NCBI GenBank assembly: GCA_016703745.1
Contig: JADJBK010000006.1
Location: 620,001 to 684,000, forward strand
Reading direction: 5' to 3'
Source of the DNA: Nitrosomonas sp.
GTDB taxonomy: Bacteria > Pseudomonadota > Gammaproteobacteria > Burkholderiales > Nitrosomonadaceae
Length of the DNA stretch: 64,000 nt
Part shown: piece after piece, positions 55,101 through 62,763 of the stretch
Layout: every line of letters starts with the position of its first letter
How positions within the stretch are numbered: the first letter of the stretch is position 1
Program-made: the position numbers and the translations under genes
Notes under the pieces: generated by a model
Told to the model about the DNA's origin: nothing
Databases searched by the model: none
What the model saw: only the letters and a program-made list of their open reading frames with translations

Positions 55101-55231
55101 GCAAGCAGGACGGCTGGCGTGACAATCAGGCAAAAGAAAATCAAATTAAACGGGCGATTTTTGAAATCGTCAACGATGTTGAAGAGGTCGAGCGCATTTT
55201 TGTCATCGTCAAACAGCAAAGTGATTACTGA
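52163..55231 (+). CDS. hsdR: Type I restriction endonuclease subunit
   Basis: A 1022-residue translocase-endonuclease. The N-terminal PD-(D/E)xK nuclease shows DVVLYVNGIAIGVLELKNSR (Asp, Glu, Lys). Helicase motifs follow: Walker A TQGSGKS (about 276-282), DEAD-type DECHRTQSG, GFTGTPLLKKD, and VDKLLTGFDAPSC with CRVNRL. The C-terminal part is helical (VERIFVIVKQQ at the end). The start is GTG at 52163 with AAAGGA before it. It is a full-length gene with high GC like hsdM. The M48 gene follows by 10 bp. Confidence 0.96.
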   Translation: MNTVSKPERATQNRVVKLFREQLGYRYLGNLEDKPDNSNIEVPQLMRYLTANGYDHSQISKALDKLQSAANNHAQNLYHNNKAVYQLLRYGVPVKTEAGLPTDTVHLIDWRHPEKNDFYIAEEVTVFGEKEKRPDVVLYVNGIAIGVLELKNSRVSIGDGIRQNLVNQQPEFIGAFFSTIQFVFAGNDSEGLQYGTIGTPEKFFLKWKEDEADNSGYKLDKYLAKICTKQRLIELLYDFVLFDGGKKKLPRAHQYFGVKAAQAHVRRKDGGIIWHTQGSGKSIVMVLLAKWILENNPHARIAIVTDRDELDKQIESVFRDAGEAIYRTHSGRDLMAQLGQARPRLLCSLVHKFGKRDVDDFDAFIEQLQSQPSYAVGELFIFVDECHRTQSGKLHKTMQALLPGAVFIGFTGTPLLKKDKGTSLEVFGKYIHTYKFNEAVEDGVVLDLVYEARDIDQRLSSQQKIDDWFAAKTRGLNDFQKAELKKKWGTMQHVLSSRSRMDKVVTDIVGDFSVKPRLSTQMGNAILVASSIFEACRYYELFQATELKGKCAVVTSYNPQSRDITSEETGANTETDKQVIYHTYETLLNDVNAEPGKSQTETYEDKAKKLFVDEPANMKLLIVVDKLLTGFDAPSCSYLYIDKSMQDHGLFQAICRVNRLDSEDKKFGFIVDYKDLFKKLVNEKGTGAIQVYTEELDYDQFEAKDCDILIQDRLSKGREWLDNALEELELLCEKVEPPQDDLQHIHYFCGNTEIPEDLKAREVQRTALYKATANLLRAYANIGDDMEAAGYTADATEHIQARVDHFLKLRDVIKNASNEKIDLKAYEADMRYLIDRYIQAEESVVISPFADMPILEVIVKSGIAEAIGAMPDGIRSNQEAVAETIENNVRSHIIKNHLLNPAYFEEMSTLLDEIIKQRKQNALDYQEYLQKIADLAKQVMAGQADDAPKSLDTRAKRVLYGNLGEDEALALQINDAVRDSKQDGWRDNQAKENQIKRAIFEIVNDVEEVERIFVIVKQQSDY

Positions 55232-55241
55232 AATCCTGACT

Positions 55242-55946
55242 ATGAAACTGAATGATCTTGATGTGGAAGTAATTCAAAAAAATATCAAGCATGTTCATTT
55301 AAGCGTCTATCCGCCGGATGGCCGGGTCAAAGTTTCCGCGCCGGTCAGCATGTCACCGGATACCCTGCGGGTGTTTGTCATGTCCAAACTGGCGTGGATC
55401 AGGAAGCAGCAGTTGAAGCTGCGCGTACAGGAACGCGAAGCGCCACACGAATATATCGACCGCGAAAGTCACCATGTCTGGGGTAAGCGTTATCTGTTGA
55501 AAATTGAAGCAACAGAAACGCCGCCCAGAGTAGAACTCAGGCACAATAAACTGGTGCTGTCGGTCCGGACGGGAACAAGCCGGGAAAAAAAACAGGCGAT
55601 TCTGGAAGCCTGGTATCGCGAGAATCTCAAGCACGCCATCCCCGTATTGATTGAAACATGGCAGCCGCGCATGAATGTGCACGTGACCAGATTCCATGTG
55701 CAAAGAATGAAAACCAGGTGGGGCAGTTGCAGCGTGCATTCCGGCAGTATCCGGCTGAATACCGAACTGGCCAAAAAACCGCCGATTTGCCTGGAATATG
55801 TTGTGGTGCACGAAATGACCCACCTGCTGGAACCGACACATAACAGCCGATTTATCGGATTGATGGATCGATTCCTGCCGAAATGGCGGTTTTATCGGGA
55901 TGAACTCAATCGATTGCCGGTCGGGGCTGAGGAATGGGTATCTTGA
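55242..55946 (+). CDS. YgjP-like M48-type metallopeptidase
   Basis: A 234-residue zinc metallopeptidase-like protein (YgjP/WrpA or DUF45 family). It has VHLSVYPPDGRVKVSAPV near the N-terminus, KTRWGSCSVHSGSIRLN in the middle, and the zinc motif VVHEMTHLLEPTHNSRF (His190, Glu191, His194). The ATG at 55242 is chosen over the frame opening inside hsdR because it matches the family start. Genes of this family often close type I restriction operons; its role there is unknown. Confidence 0.88.
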   Translation: MKLNDLDVEVIQKNIKHVHLSVYPPDGRVKVSAPVSMSPDTLRVFVMSKLAWIRKQQLKLRVQEREAPHEYIDRESHHVWGKRYLLKIEATETPPRVELRHNKLVLSVRTGTSREKKQAILEAWYRENLKHAIPVLIETWQPRMNVHVTRFHVQRMKTRWGSCSVHSGSIRLNTELAKKPPICLEYVVVHEMTHLLEPTHNSRFIGLMDRFLPKWRFYRDELNRLPVGAEEWVS

Positions 55947-56035
55947 TTCCTTGTTATTTTCTGAATATAGGGTGCGCTTAATAATCAACTGCAATCCCTG
56001 CAAGCGTTTACAAACCTAAACTATTTGGCATTTTT

Positions 56036-56049
56036 TTGATTAAAGTCAA
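56036..56049 (+). promoter_or_regulatory. FNR/CRP-family-like box
   Basis: TTGAT, four bases, GTCAA: nine of ten conserved positions of the FNR palindrome TTGAT-N4-ATCAA. It lies 62 bp before the ATG of the small membrane protein, so an oxygen- or NO-responsive activator could act there. No -10 is clear, and the site may be chance in AT-rich DNA. Confidence 0.35.
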
Positions 56050-56111
56050 AAATTTCAATTGAGGTTCAAATCATAATGCGAACTCGGTTGTAAAACATGA
56101 TGGAGGTCATT

Positions 56112-56225
56112 ATGAAGATGCTAGAAAGGGAAGATGCTGAAACGTTTAAAAAGTTAGGTTTCAATTTCGCAGTCATAGTCGGTGTGGCATTCGCGTTAAT
56201 CGCTTTATCAATGTATTTTTCGTAA
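56112..56225 (+). CDS. 37-residue single-helix membrane protein
   Basis: A very short gene after GGAGG at five bases' distance. It encodes a charged N-terminus (MKMLEREDAETFKKLGF) and one hydrophobic helix (about 18-36, NFAVIVGVAFALIALSMYF). The length and layout resemble small subunits of membrane complexes such as CcoQ or CydX, but I recognise no family. In-frame ATGs at 56097 and 56100 lack a ribosome site. An FNR-like box lies upstream and no other gene is adjacent within 300 bp. Confidence 0.55.
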   Translation: MKMLEREDAETFKKLGFNFAVIVGVAFALIALSMYFS

Positions 56226-56773
56226 TAAACTGCTGTCAATTAGCCATTCAGCTAATAACCAGGGTTGAACCTGGCGGTTAAGGATCATCGGGCAAATGTG
56301 ATTTTTGGGGCATATTGTCTGGTGGTCCTTACGCTCTGCAGGATAAAATTCAAAATTCACAGTGGTGCGCGTATTTTTAGATGACAGAGTGCGTGTCTGT
56401 GCCCGCTACCGTCTCATGCCGCACTATCAAGTCGTTCTTAAAGACGCCCTGCTCCCTTAGGGAACCTCTGAATAACTGCCATTTCGAGCATAGCGAGAAA
56501 TCTATATTGTTGATTGCCAAAGATTCCTCACTACGTTCGGAATGACAAAGGTGAGTTAATCAGAGCCTCCTTAGTCCATATCACCAAATTCGCCAGCCAC
56601 ATTGCCCTTTCCCAATTATTGGATATTGTTTGCAGTGGGAGTGAGCTCATTCACCGGGTGCATTCCTTTGTGATAAGGTTACACCCGCAAGAGTTCTGAC
56701 AACTTTCACTACGTATTCAAGCGTTGGCACAAAACCCGCTCGTTTTGTCCATTATCAATGGAAATTCAATATC
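56226..56773. other. 548-bp intergenic region with one MITE and no gene seen
   Basis: Apart from the 110-bp MITE (56461-56570), I find no convincing coding frame or RNA. CCAGGGTTGAACCTGG near 56260 is a small inverted repeat that could terminate the small membrane gene. A 61-codon frame at 56514-56699 starts inside the MITE and is not credible. Confidence 0.6.
56461..56570. mobile_element. MITE-like element with TTAG target duplication
   Basis: Imperfect 17-bp terminal inverted repeats (GGAACCTCTGAATAACT at the left; GGAGGCTCTGATTAACT read inward from the right) enclose 76 bp with inner repeats around ATTTCGAGC and GAATGACA. TTAG flanks both sides (56457-56460 and 56571-56574), a YTAR-type duplication as made by IS5-related transposases. 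It has no coding capacity and would need a transposase supplied elsewhere. Confidence 0.75.
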
Positions 56774-57436
56774 ATGAAACTGGCTTTATTTGATCTGGAT
56801 AACACGCTTCTTGCAGGAGATAGCGATTTTCAATGGGCACAATTCCTCATCGAGCAGAAGGTGCTTGATCAGGAAGTATATGCAGCAAAAAATATCGAGT
56901 TTTATGAGCAATATAAAAATGGTACGCTCGATATCCATGAATTTCTGGATTTTCAGCTTAAACCACTGGCTCGTCATTCACGTGAGCAATTGAATGAGTG
57001 GCGCAGGCAGTTTGTTGTTGAAAAAATTCAGCCATTAATTACACCTGGCGCGCGTGAACTGGTCAGTCGTCATCAGACAGAACAAAATTTATGCATCATC
57101 ATTACCGCGACCAACAGTTTTGTTACAGCACCCATTGCGCAGGCGCTAGGTATTGATCACTTGATTGCGACAGATCCCGAGCAGATCGACGGGCAGTTTA
57201 CCGGCCGGGTGGCTGGCGTGCCTTGTTTTCAGAAAGGCAAAATTACGCGGCTGGAGCAGTGGCTGGATGAACAAAATCTTACCTGGCTATCATTTCTGCA
57301 AAGCTGGTTTTACAGTGATTCACTTAATGATTTGCCGTTGCTTAGCAAGGTCACGCATCCCGTTGCGGTTGATCCTGATGATACTTTGCGGGCACATGCC
57401 CAGAAAAATAATTGGCCGATTATCAGTTTGCGTTAA
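56774..57436 (+). CDS. HAD-IB family phosphatase (SerB-like)
   Basis: A 220-residue cytosolic HAD hydrolase of subfamily IB. Motif I is FDLDNTLLAGDSD (nucleophile and acid Asp), motif II IIITATNSF, motif III GKITRLEQWLDE (Lys), and motif IV FYSDSLNDLPLL. The helical cap lies after motif I. Family members act on phosphoserine-like or other small phosphates; the substrate here is unclear. It lies 106 bp upstream of guaB on the same strand. Confidence 0.9.
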   Translation: MKLALFDLDNTLLAGDSDFQWAQFLIEQKVLDQEVYAAKNIEFYEQYKNGTLDIHEFLDFQLKPLARHSREQLNEWRRQFVVEKIQPLITPGARELVSRHQTEQNLCIIITATNSFVTAPIAQALGIDHLIATDPEQIDGQFTGRVAGVPCFQKGKITRLEQWLDEQNLTWLSFLQSWFYSDSLNDLPLLSKVTHPVAVDPDDTLRAHAQKNNWPIISLR

Positions 57437-57512
57437 TCGGTACGATTCCTGAAAATTTCTTTGCGCGGGTAATTTCAATACTCGTGGTGCGAAAGCGCAC
57501 TTCCAGTTCCGT

Positions 57513-57518
57513 TATAAT
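57513..57518 (+). promoter_or_regulatory. -10 element of guaB
   Basis: TATAAT at 57513-57518, 24 bp before the guaB ATG. The -35 position shows no good match and is occupied by the GTGCG/CGCAC hairpin. The leader would be very short. GAAGGA precedes the ATG. Confidence 0.45.
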
Positions 57519-57542
57519 GCCGTTTTGTGAAGGATCGTTAAT

Positions 57543-59006
57543 ATGCGACTGCTCCAGAAAGCACTGACATTCGACGATGTCTTGCTGGTTCCTGCCCATT
57601 CTGAAATCTTGCCGCGAGACGTCAGGCTCGTCACGAAACTGACGCGCGGCCTGACCGTTAATATTCCAGTCATTTCTGCCGCGATGGATACCGTGACGGA
57701 AGCACCGCTCGCCATCGCCATCGCTCAGGTAGGAGGGATCGGCATTATCCACAAAAATATGCCGATTGAAGTGCAGGCGGCACAGATTGCACAGGTTAAG
57801 CGCTTTGAAAGTGGCGTGGTAAAAGACCCGATTGTCATTTCACCTGATATGACAGTGCGCAAGGTGTTGGAACTGACACGGCAGCATAATATTTCCGGGT
57901 TGCCAGTGGTTCAAGGTAAAAAGGTGGTTGGTATTGTCACTAATCGGGATTTTCGTTTCGAAACCAATCTCGATCAACCCATTCGCAATATCATGACGCC
58001 CAGAAAAAAACTGGTTACCGTGCGTGAGGGCGTATCTCAGGCGGAAGCACTGGCACTGTTGCACAAACACCGGCTGGAAAAACTGCTGGTGGTGGATGAG
58101 AATTTCGAATTGCGTGGACTGATTACCGTTAAGGACATTACTAAAACCACCGAGCATCCTAATGCCAACACTGATAGTCTGGAGCGTTTATGTGTTGGTG
58201 CGGCAATTGGCGTTGGCGAGGGAAGTGATGAACGTGCGGAAGCGCTGATCGAAGCCGGAGTGGATGTGATTGTCGTCGATACTGCGCATGGACATTCTCA
58301 AGGAGTGCTGGATCGCGTTCAATGGGTGAAAAAGCACTTTCCACAAATTCAGGTGATCGCGGGCAACATTGCTACGGCAGATGCGGCGCGGGCGCTGGTA
58401 GATCATGGTGCAGATGCAGTCAAGGTTGGGATTGGTCCTGGGTCGATCTGTACCACCAGAATTGTTGCCGGAGTCGGGGTTCCACAAATTTCTGCCATTG
58501 ACAATGTTGCCAAGGCATTGCTGGGAACGGGCGTGCCAATTATTGCCGATGGAGGAATTCGTTATTCTGGAGATATTTCCAAGGCAATTGCGGCAGGCGC
58601 CAATGCGGTGATGCTGGGCGGATTACTGGCAGGAACCGAGGAATCCCCCGGTGAGATTGAGCTACTGAAGGGCAGAGCATATAAAAGTTACCGTGGCATG
58701 GGATCGCTATCGGCGATGCAGCAGGGATCCAGTGATCGCTACTTTCAGGAAGCCGAGCGTAACAAAAATGAGAAACTGGTACCGGAGGGTGTGGAAGGAC
58801 GGGTTCCCTATAAAGGTACGCTGGCCAGCGTTATTCACCAATTGATGGGCGGTGTGCGTTCAAGTATGGGCTATCTCGGTTGCAGCACTATTGAGGATAT
58901 GCACAACAAGGCTGAGTTTATTGAAATTACTTCCGCCGGTATACGCGAATCGCACGTCCATGATGTGCAGATTACCAAGGAAGCACCCAATTATCACGTT
59001 GAATAG
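57543..59006 (+). CDS. guaB: Inosine-5'-monophosphate dehydrogenase
   Basis: A 487-residue enzyme that oxidises IMP to XMP with NAD, the committed step to GMP. It has a catalytic barrel interrupted by two CBS domains (about 95-205, DPIVISPDMTVRKVLELTRQ and IRNIMTPRKKLVTVREGV). The active-site loop is GPGSICTTRIVAGVG with Cys303, and the flap region is YRGMGSLSAMQQGSSDRYF. Length is normal. guaA follows by 10 bp, so the two steps IMP to XMP to GMP are encoded together. Confidence 0.98.
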   Translation: MRLLQKALTFDDVLLVPAHSEILPRDVRLVTKLTRGLTVNIPVISAAMDTVTEAPLAIAIAQVGGIGIIHKNMPIEVQAAQIAQVKRFESGVVKDPIVISPDMTVRKVLELTRQHNISGLPVVQGKKVVGIVTNRDFRFETNLDQPIRNIMTPRKKLVTVREGVSQAEALALLHKHRLEKLLVVDENFELRGLITVKDITKTTEHPNANTDSLERLCVGAAIGVGEGSDERAEALIEAGVDVIVVDTAHGHSQGVLDRVQWVKKHFPQIQVIAGNIATADAARALVDHGADAVKVGIGPGSICTTRIVAGVGVPQISAIDNVAKALLGTGVPIIADGGIRYSGDISKAIAAGANAVMLGGLLAGTEESPGEIELLKGRAYKSYRGMGSLSAMQQGSSDRYFQEAERNKNEKLVPEGVEGRVPYKGTLASVIHQLMGGVRSSMGYLGCSTIEDMHNKAEFIEITSAGIRESHVHDVQITKEAPNYHVE

Positions 59007-59016
59007 GTAGTTAACC

Positions 59017-60576
59017 ATGCATTCAAAGGTACTCATTCTGGATTTTGGTTCCCAATATACGCAGCTCATCGCTCGCCGTATTCGCGCAACCAATGTTTAT
59101 TGCGAAATTCACCCATTTGATGTTGATCCGAAAATAATTCAGGATATGGCGCCAGTTGGCATCATCCTCTCCGGTGGACCTGCTTCAGCGTTTGCGGAAG
59201 ATGCACCTCGCGCACCACAAATTGTGTTTGAGTTAGGCCTGCCAGTATTAGGTATCTGCTATGGTATGCAGGTGATGGCTGATCAATTGGGTGGCAGCGT
59301 GGCAAATGCGCTTGCACGTGAATTTGGTTATGCCGAGTTAACGACCGAATCCTGCAGGCTGTTTGAAAATATACAGGATCGTATCAGCACGGAAGGTCAA
59401 AAAATACTTGATGTCTGGATGAGCCATGGTGATCGAGTTGATTCGTTACCATCAGGATTTAAAATAATCGCTCATAATGCAGCCACTCCAGTTGCTGCAA
59501 TGGCAGACGAGTCGCGCCAGTTTTATGGTCTGCAGTTTCATCCCGAAGTCACGCATACCTTGCAAGGTCGCAGTATTCTGGATCGATTCGTGCATGACAT
59601 CTGCCAGGCAGGTTGCGACTGGAATATGCCGGATTATATCGATGAAGCAATTGGACGTATTCGTGCCCGTGTTGGAAATGAGCGAGTTATCCTCGGGCTG
59701 TCGGGTGGAGTGGACTCCTCGGTTGCGGCAGCACTGATTCATCGTGCTATTGGTGACCAGCTCACTTGTGTATTTGTCGATAACGGCCTACTGAGACAAC
59801 ATGAAGCCAAGCAGGTAATGGAAACATTTAGCCGCAATCTTGCGGTTAATGTGATTCATGTCGATGCGCGCCGTCAATTTCTGGAACGCTTGCAAGGTAC
59901 TGCCGATCCAGAACAGAAGCGGCGCATCATTGGACGGGAATTTGTGGAAATTTTTCAACAGGAAGCCGCCAGGATTGATGATGCCAAATGGCTGGCACAG
60001 GGCACCATTTATCCTGACGTTATTGAATCGGCCGGAAGCAAAGTACAAAAAGCCCACACCATCAAATCACACCATAACGTCGGTGGCCTGCCCGATACCC
60101 TGCACCTGAAACTGTTGGAACCGTTACGCGAACTGTTCAAGGATGAAGTTCGGGAACTGGGTCTTGCGCTGGAGCTGCCACACGAACTGGTATTTCGTCA
60201 TCCCTTTCCCGGCCCGGGGCTGGGTGTGCGGATACTGGGGGAGGTTAAATACGAATACACAGAATTACTCCGCCAGGCAGATGCCATTTTTATCGAGGAA
60301 CTCAAGCATTCCGGCTGGTATGAAAAAACCGCACAGGCTTTTGCTGTTTTCCTGCCAATTAAATCTGTCGGCGTTATGGGGGATGGCCGCAGCTATGAAT
60401 ACGTAATTGCCCTGCGCGCCGTGCAGACCGAGGATTACATGACTGCGCATTGGGCAGAATTACCCTACACGCTGCTTGCTAAAATCTCCAACCGTATCAT
60501 CAATGAAGTACGAGGCATCAATCGTGTGGTCTATGATATTTCCGGGAAGCCGCCTGCAACTATTGAGTGGGAATGA
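59017..60576 (+). CDS. guaA: GMP synthase (glutamine-hydrolysing)
   Basis: A 519-residue amidotransferase that converts XMP to GMP. The N-terminal glutaminase has LGICYGMQ with the nucleophile Cys81 and GLQFHPEVTHT with its His/Glu. The ATP-pyrophosphatase loop is LSGGVDSSVAAAL. The dimerisation domain ends IVYDISGKPPATIEWE-like (VVYDISGKPPATIEWE). It is cotranscribed with guaB. A 34-bp AT-rich palindrome lies downstream. Confidence 0.98.
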   Translation: MHSKVLILDFGSQYTQLIARRIRATNVYCEIHPFDVDPKIIQDMAPVGIILSGGPASAFAEDAPRAPQIVFELGLPVLGICYGMQVMADQLGGSVANALAREFGYAELTTESCRLFENIQDRISTEGQKILDVWMSHGDRVDSLPSGFKIIAHNAATPVAAMADESRQFYGLQFHPEVTHTLQGRSILDRFVHDICQAGCDWNMPDYIDEAIGRIRARVGNERVILGLSGGVDSSVAAALIHRAIGDQLTCVFVDNGLLRQHEAKQVMETFSRNLAVNVIHVDARRQFLERLQGTADPEQKRRIIGREFVEIFQQEAARIDDAKWLAQGTIYPDVIESAGSKVQKAHTIKSHHNVGGLPDTLHLKLLEPLRELFKDEVRELGLALELPHELVFRHPFPGPGLGVRILGEVKYEYTELLRQADAIFIEELKHSGWYEKTAQAFAVFLPIKSVGVMGDGRSYEYVIALRAVQTEDYMTAHWAELPYTLLAKISNRIINEVRGINRVVYDISGKPPATIEWE

Positions 60577-60654
60577 TTTTAGGTCTGCATCGAGTAGCAT
60601 GAAATTATCGAATACTCGTGAAGCCTTTATTCAGAATTCATTCCATAAAATACT

Positions 60655-60688
60655 TATATGTGAAAATTATCGATAATTTTTTCATATA
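60655..60688. terminator. AT-rich palindrome between convergent guaA and hemB
   Basis: TATATG...CATATA enclose GAAAATTA and its partner TAATTTTT; the 34 bases are almost fully self-complementary, with one T-T mismatch and one G-T pair. A T-run lies inside the right arm. It could serve as a two-way terminator. A second small repeat, CGCTA...TAGCG, lies near 60740. No gene is seen in 60577-60844. Confidence 0.45.
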
Positions 60689-60844
60689 AATAATATTGCG
60701 TAGCTACCTGTAATCCATGGTCAACAAGGGATATAGTCCACTTATCGCTATTTAAGTAGCGTTGGCCGGTGAAACTCGTAAAGTATGGTGTGAGTATTTA
60801 CGCTAAGAGTTGTATTTCAAAGTTAAATCTACTCTGTTGCTCCC

Positions 60845-61849
60845 CTATTTCTGCTGCAACCACATCGCGGCTTCCCGTGCGAAGTAAGTCAGAATTGCAT
60901 CTGCGCCCGCACGCTTGAAAGATAGTAAGGCCTCGAGTACGCAGGCTTTTTCATCCAGCCAGCCATTGATTGCGGCTGCTTTCAGCATGGCATATTCGCC
61001 ACTGACTTGATAAACGAAGGTAGGCACGCCGAATTCCTGTTTGACTCTGCGTACAATATCAAGATAAGGCATACCCGGTTTGACCATGAACATATCCGCT
61101 CCTTCCTGGATATCGAGCGCTACCTCATGCAGCGCCTCATCGGAATTAGCTGGATCCATCTGATAGGTATACTTATTGCTGGCGCCCAATGTTGCCGATG
61201 AACCCACTGCATCACGGAACGGGCCATAGAAGCTGGATGCATATTTCGCTGAATAGGCCAGTATGCGGGTATGGATGAAACGGTGTTGATCGAGTATGGC
61301 GCGAATTGTACCCACGCGGCCATCCATCATGTCGGAGGGGGCAACGATGTCAGCTCCTGCCTGGGCATGTACCAGCGCCTGCTGTTCCAGGACGCGCACG
61401 GTCTCATCATTCATCACATAGCCCTGTTCATCAATTAAGCCATCCTGACCATGGCTGGTGTAGGGGTCGAGCGCCACATCGGTAATAATGCCAAGCTCGG
61501 GAAAACGTTGCTTGAGCGCAGTTACCACACGTGGCACTAGCCCCTCCGGATTGAACGCTTCGTCTGCGGTCAGGTTTTTTCTGGAAGCATCGATTACCGG
61601 GAAAATGGCCAGTGCCGGTATGCCCAGTTGCAGACATTGTTCCGCCTGGGAAAACAGCAGATCGAGACTCTGACGAATAATACCCGGCATCGAGGCAACC
61701 TTCTCCTGCCGGTTGTTACCTTCCAGTACGAATACCGGAAGAATCAGATCACTGGCTTGCAGATGATGTTCACGTACAAGACGGCGGGAGAAATCATCTC
61801 GCCGCAGCCGGCGCATTCTTTTTTGTGGAAATTGAGAAAAAGGTGTCAT
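60845..61849 (-). CDS. hemB: Delta-aminolevulinic acid dehydratase (porphobilinogen synthase)
   Basis: A 334-residue enzyme that condenses two aminolevulinate molecules in haem synthesis. It has RRLRRDDFSRRLVREHHL at the N-terminus, VIDASRKNLTADEAFNPEGL, ITDVALDPYTSHGQDGLID, DIVAPSDMMDGRVGTIR, and the Schiff-base lysine regions YSAKYASSFYGPFRDAVGS and FMVKPGMPYLDIV. The VALDPYTSHG pattern lacks the zinc-cysteine triad and so suggests a Mg-type enzyme. The ATG at 61849 fits the family start; the frame is open to 61945 but the extra part is AT-rich leader. The ribosome site is weak. Confidence 0.96.
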   Translation of the reverse strand: MTPFSQFPQKRMRRLRRDDFSRRLVREHHLQASDLILPVFVLEGNNRQEKVASMPGIIRQSLDLLFSQAEQCLQLGIPALAIFPVIDASRKNLTADEAFNPEGLVPRVVTALKQRFPELGIITDVALDPYTSHGQDGLIDEQGYVMNDETVRVLEQQALVHAQAGADIVAPSDMMDGRVGTIRAILDQHRFIHTRILAYSAKYASSFYGPFRDAVGSSATLGASNKYTYQMDPANSDEALHEVALDIQEGADMFMVKPGMPYLDIVRRVKQEFGVPTFVYQVSGEYAMLKAAAINGWLDEKACVLEALLSFKRAGADAILTYFAREAAMWLQQK

Positions 61850-61924
61850 TTTTTGTTTATTAGCAAGATCGAAAAATAAAAATAAAAATTCTTTGGAACT
61901 TTTTATACACTTGTCTTTCTTAAG

Positions 61925-62034
61925 AGTATGTAGTAAGCGTAGCAACTGTTTCTCGTCTTACCTCCCTGAGACGAGGTTCTTTTGAGCAAGGCGATTTACC
62001 CCGGTTTAATCCCCTTTGACCGGGGTTTTTTTTT
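61925..62034 (+). ncRNA. Candidate small RNA with C-rich loops, convergent to engB
   Basis: On the plus strand, where no gene is annotated, two hairpins stand in tandem. The first is CTCGTCT/AGACGAG (61952-61975) with the loop TACCTCCCTG. The second is CCCCGGT/ACCGGGG (61999-62025) with CCCC in its loop, followed by nine T residues. This is a strong intrinsic terminator for a plus transcript, although both flanking genes run on the minus strand. Exposed CCUCCC is complementary to Shine-Dalgarno sequences. The 5' end is a guess; TATACA near 61907 or TATGTA near 61927 could be -10s. Length about 90-120 nt. Confidence 0.55.
61999..62034 (+). terminator. Intrinsic terminator overlapping the 3' end of engB
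   Basis: CCCCGGT (61999-62005), a 13-base loop, ACCGGGG (62019-62025) and nine T residues (62026-62034) on the plus strand. On the minus strand no T-run follows, so it does not serve engB. The engB stop codon lies inside its loop. Confidence 0.85.
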
Positions 62035-62671
62035 GCCCGGATTCTGTGCTGGTAGTTTGCAATGCCTGCTCTGCACTCTCCAGCCAATTTTTCAGCAACA
62101 AGATGGCTTCATCTTTGCCTTCTGATGTCATGCTGGAAAATATTTGTACGCTTCCTGTAATCTGGTGTGCCGCCAGATAACTGCTAACATAGCGCAGTGT
62201 TTCAACAGCTTTGCTGCGACTAAGTTTATCCGCTTTGCTCAGCAGAATATGAACTGGTTTCCTGGTGAGCGCAAACCATTCAAGCATTTGTACGTCAAGC
62301 GGCATGATGGGATGGCGTATATCCATGATCAGCACCATTCCAAATAACGTCTCACGGGTTTGTAAGTACTGGCTCAATAACTCCGTCCAGTGTTGTCGGA
62401 TAGCCAGCGGTACCTTCGCATAACCATAACCTGGCAAGTCAACGATGAAACGCCGCGCACCGAGTTGAAAGAAATTAATATGCTGCGTTCGTCCTGGTGT
62501 TTTACTGACAAAAGCAAAACGCCCTCTGCCAGCCAGGGTGTTGATTGCACTTGATTTACCTGCATTGGAGCGACCAGCAAAGGCAATTTCTACTCCTGAT
62601 TCCTTGGGAAGATCACGCAACTGGTTGACCGTAGTATAGAACTCAGCTTTACTAAATAGTGCGTTTGTCAT
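62006..62671 (-). CDS. engB: Ribosome biogenesis GTPase EngB (YsxC/YihA)
   Basis: A 221-residue TRAFAC GTPase needed for large-subunit assembly. G1 is GRSNAGKSSAINTLAG, G2/G3 are KTPGRTQHINFF and VDLPGYGYAKV, G4 is LLSKADKLSRSKA, and the C-terminus is charged. The length is typical. Its last codons (KKTPVKGD) are encoded opposite a plus-strand terminator. It lies 92 bp downstream of coaX, all on the minus strand. Confidence 0.96.
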   Translation of the reverse strand: MTNALFSKAEFYTTVNQLRDLPKESGVEIAFAGRSNAGKSSAINTLAGRGRFAFVSKTPGRTQHINFFQLGARRFIVDLPGYGYAKVPLAIRQHWTELLSQYLQTRETLFGMVLIMDIRHPIMPLDVQMLEWFALTRKPVHILLSKADKLSRSKAVETLRYVSSYLAAHQITGSVQIFSSMTSEGKDEAILLLKNWLESAEQALQTTSTESGQKKTPVKGD

Positions 62672-62763
62672 TATTGATTGCCACTTTCATTCATTTGAGG
62701 GTGCTCCTAAGAATAGGGATTTTTAGAGATGCCCTTGATTTATTCGGTTATCCCAATCCGCCC

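Noticed and set aside
56063..56072. GGTTCAAATC, similar to a tRNA T-loop
   Set aside because: No acceptor stem, anticodon arm or CCA-end pairing could be found around it.
56514..56699. A 61-codon plus-strand frame
   Set aside because: It begins inside the MITE and runs across its end, with no ribosome site and no recognisable product.
57487..57500. GTGCG-AAAG-CGCAC hairpin upstream of guaB as a PurR-type operator
   Set aside because: It does not match the PurR consensus and is too short; only the -10 is reported.
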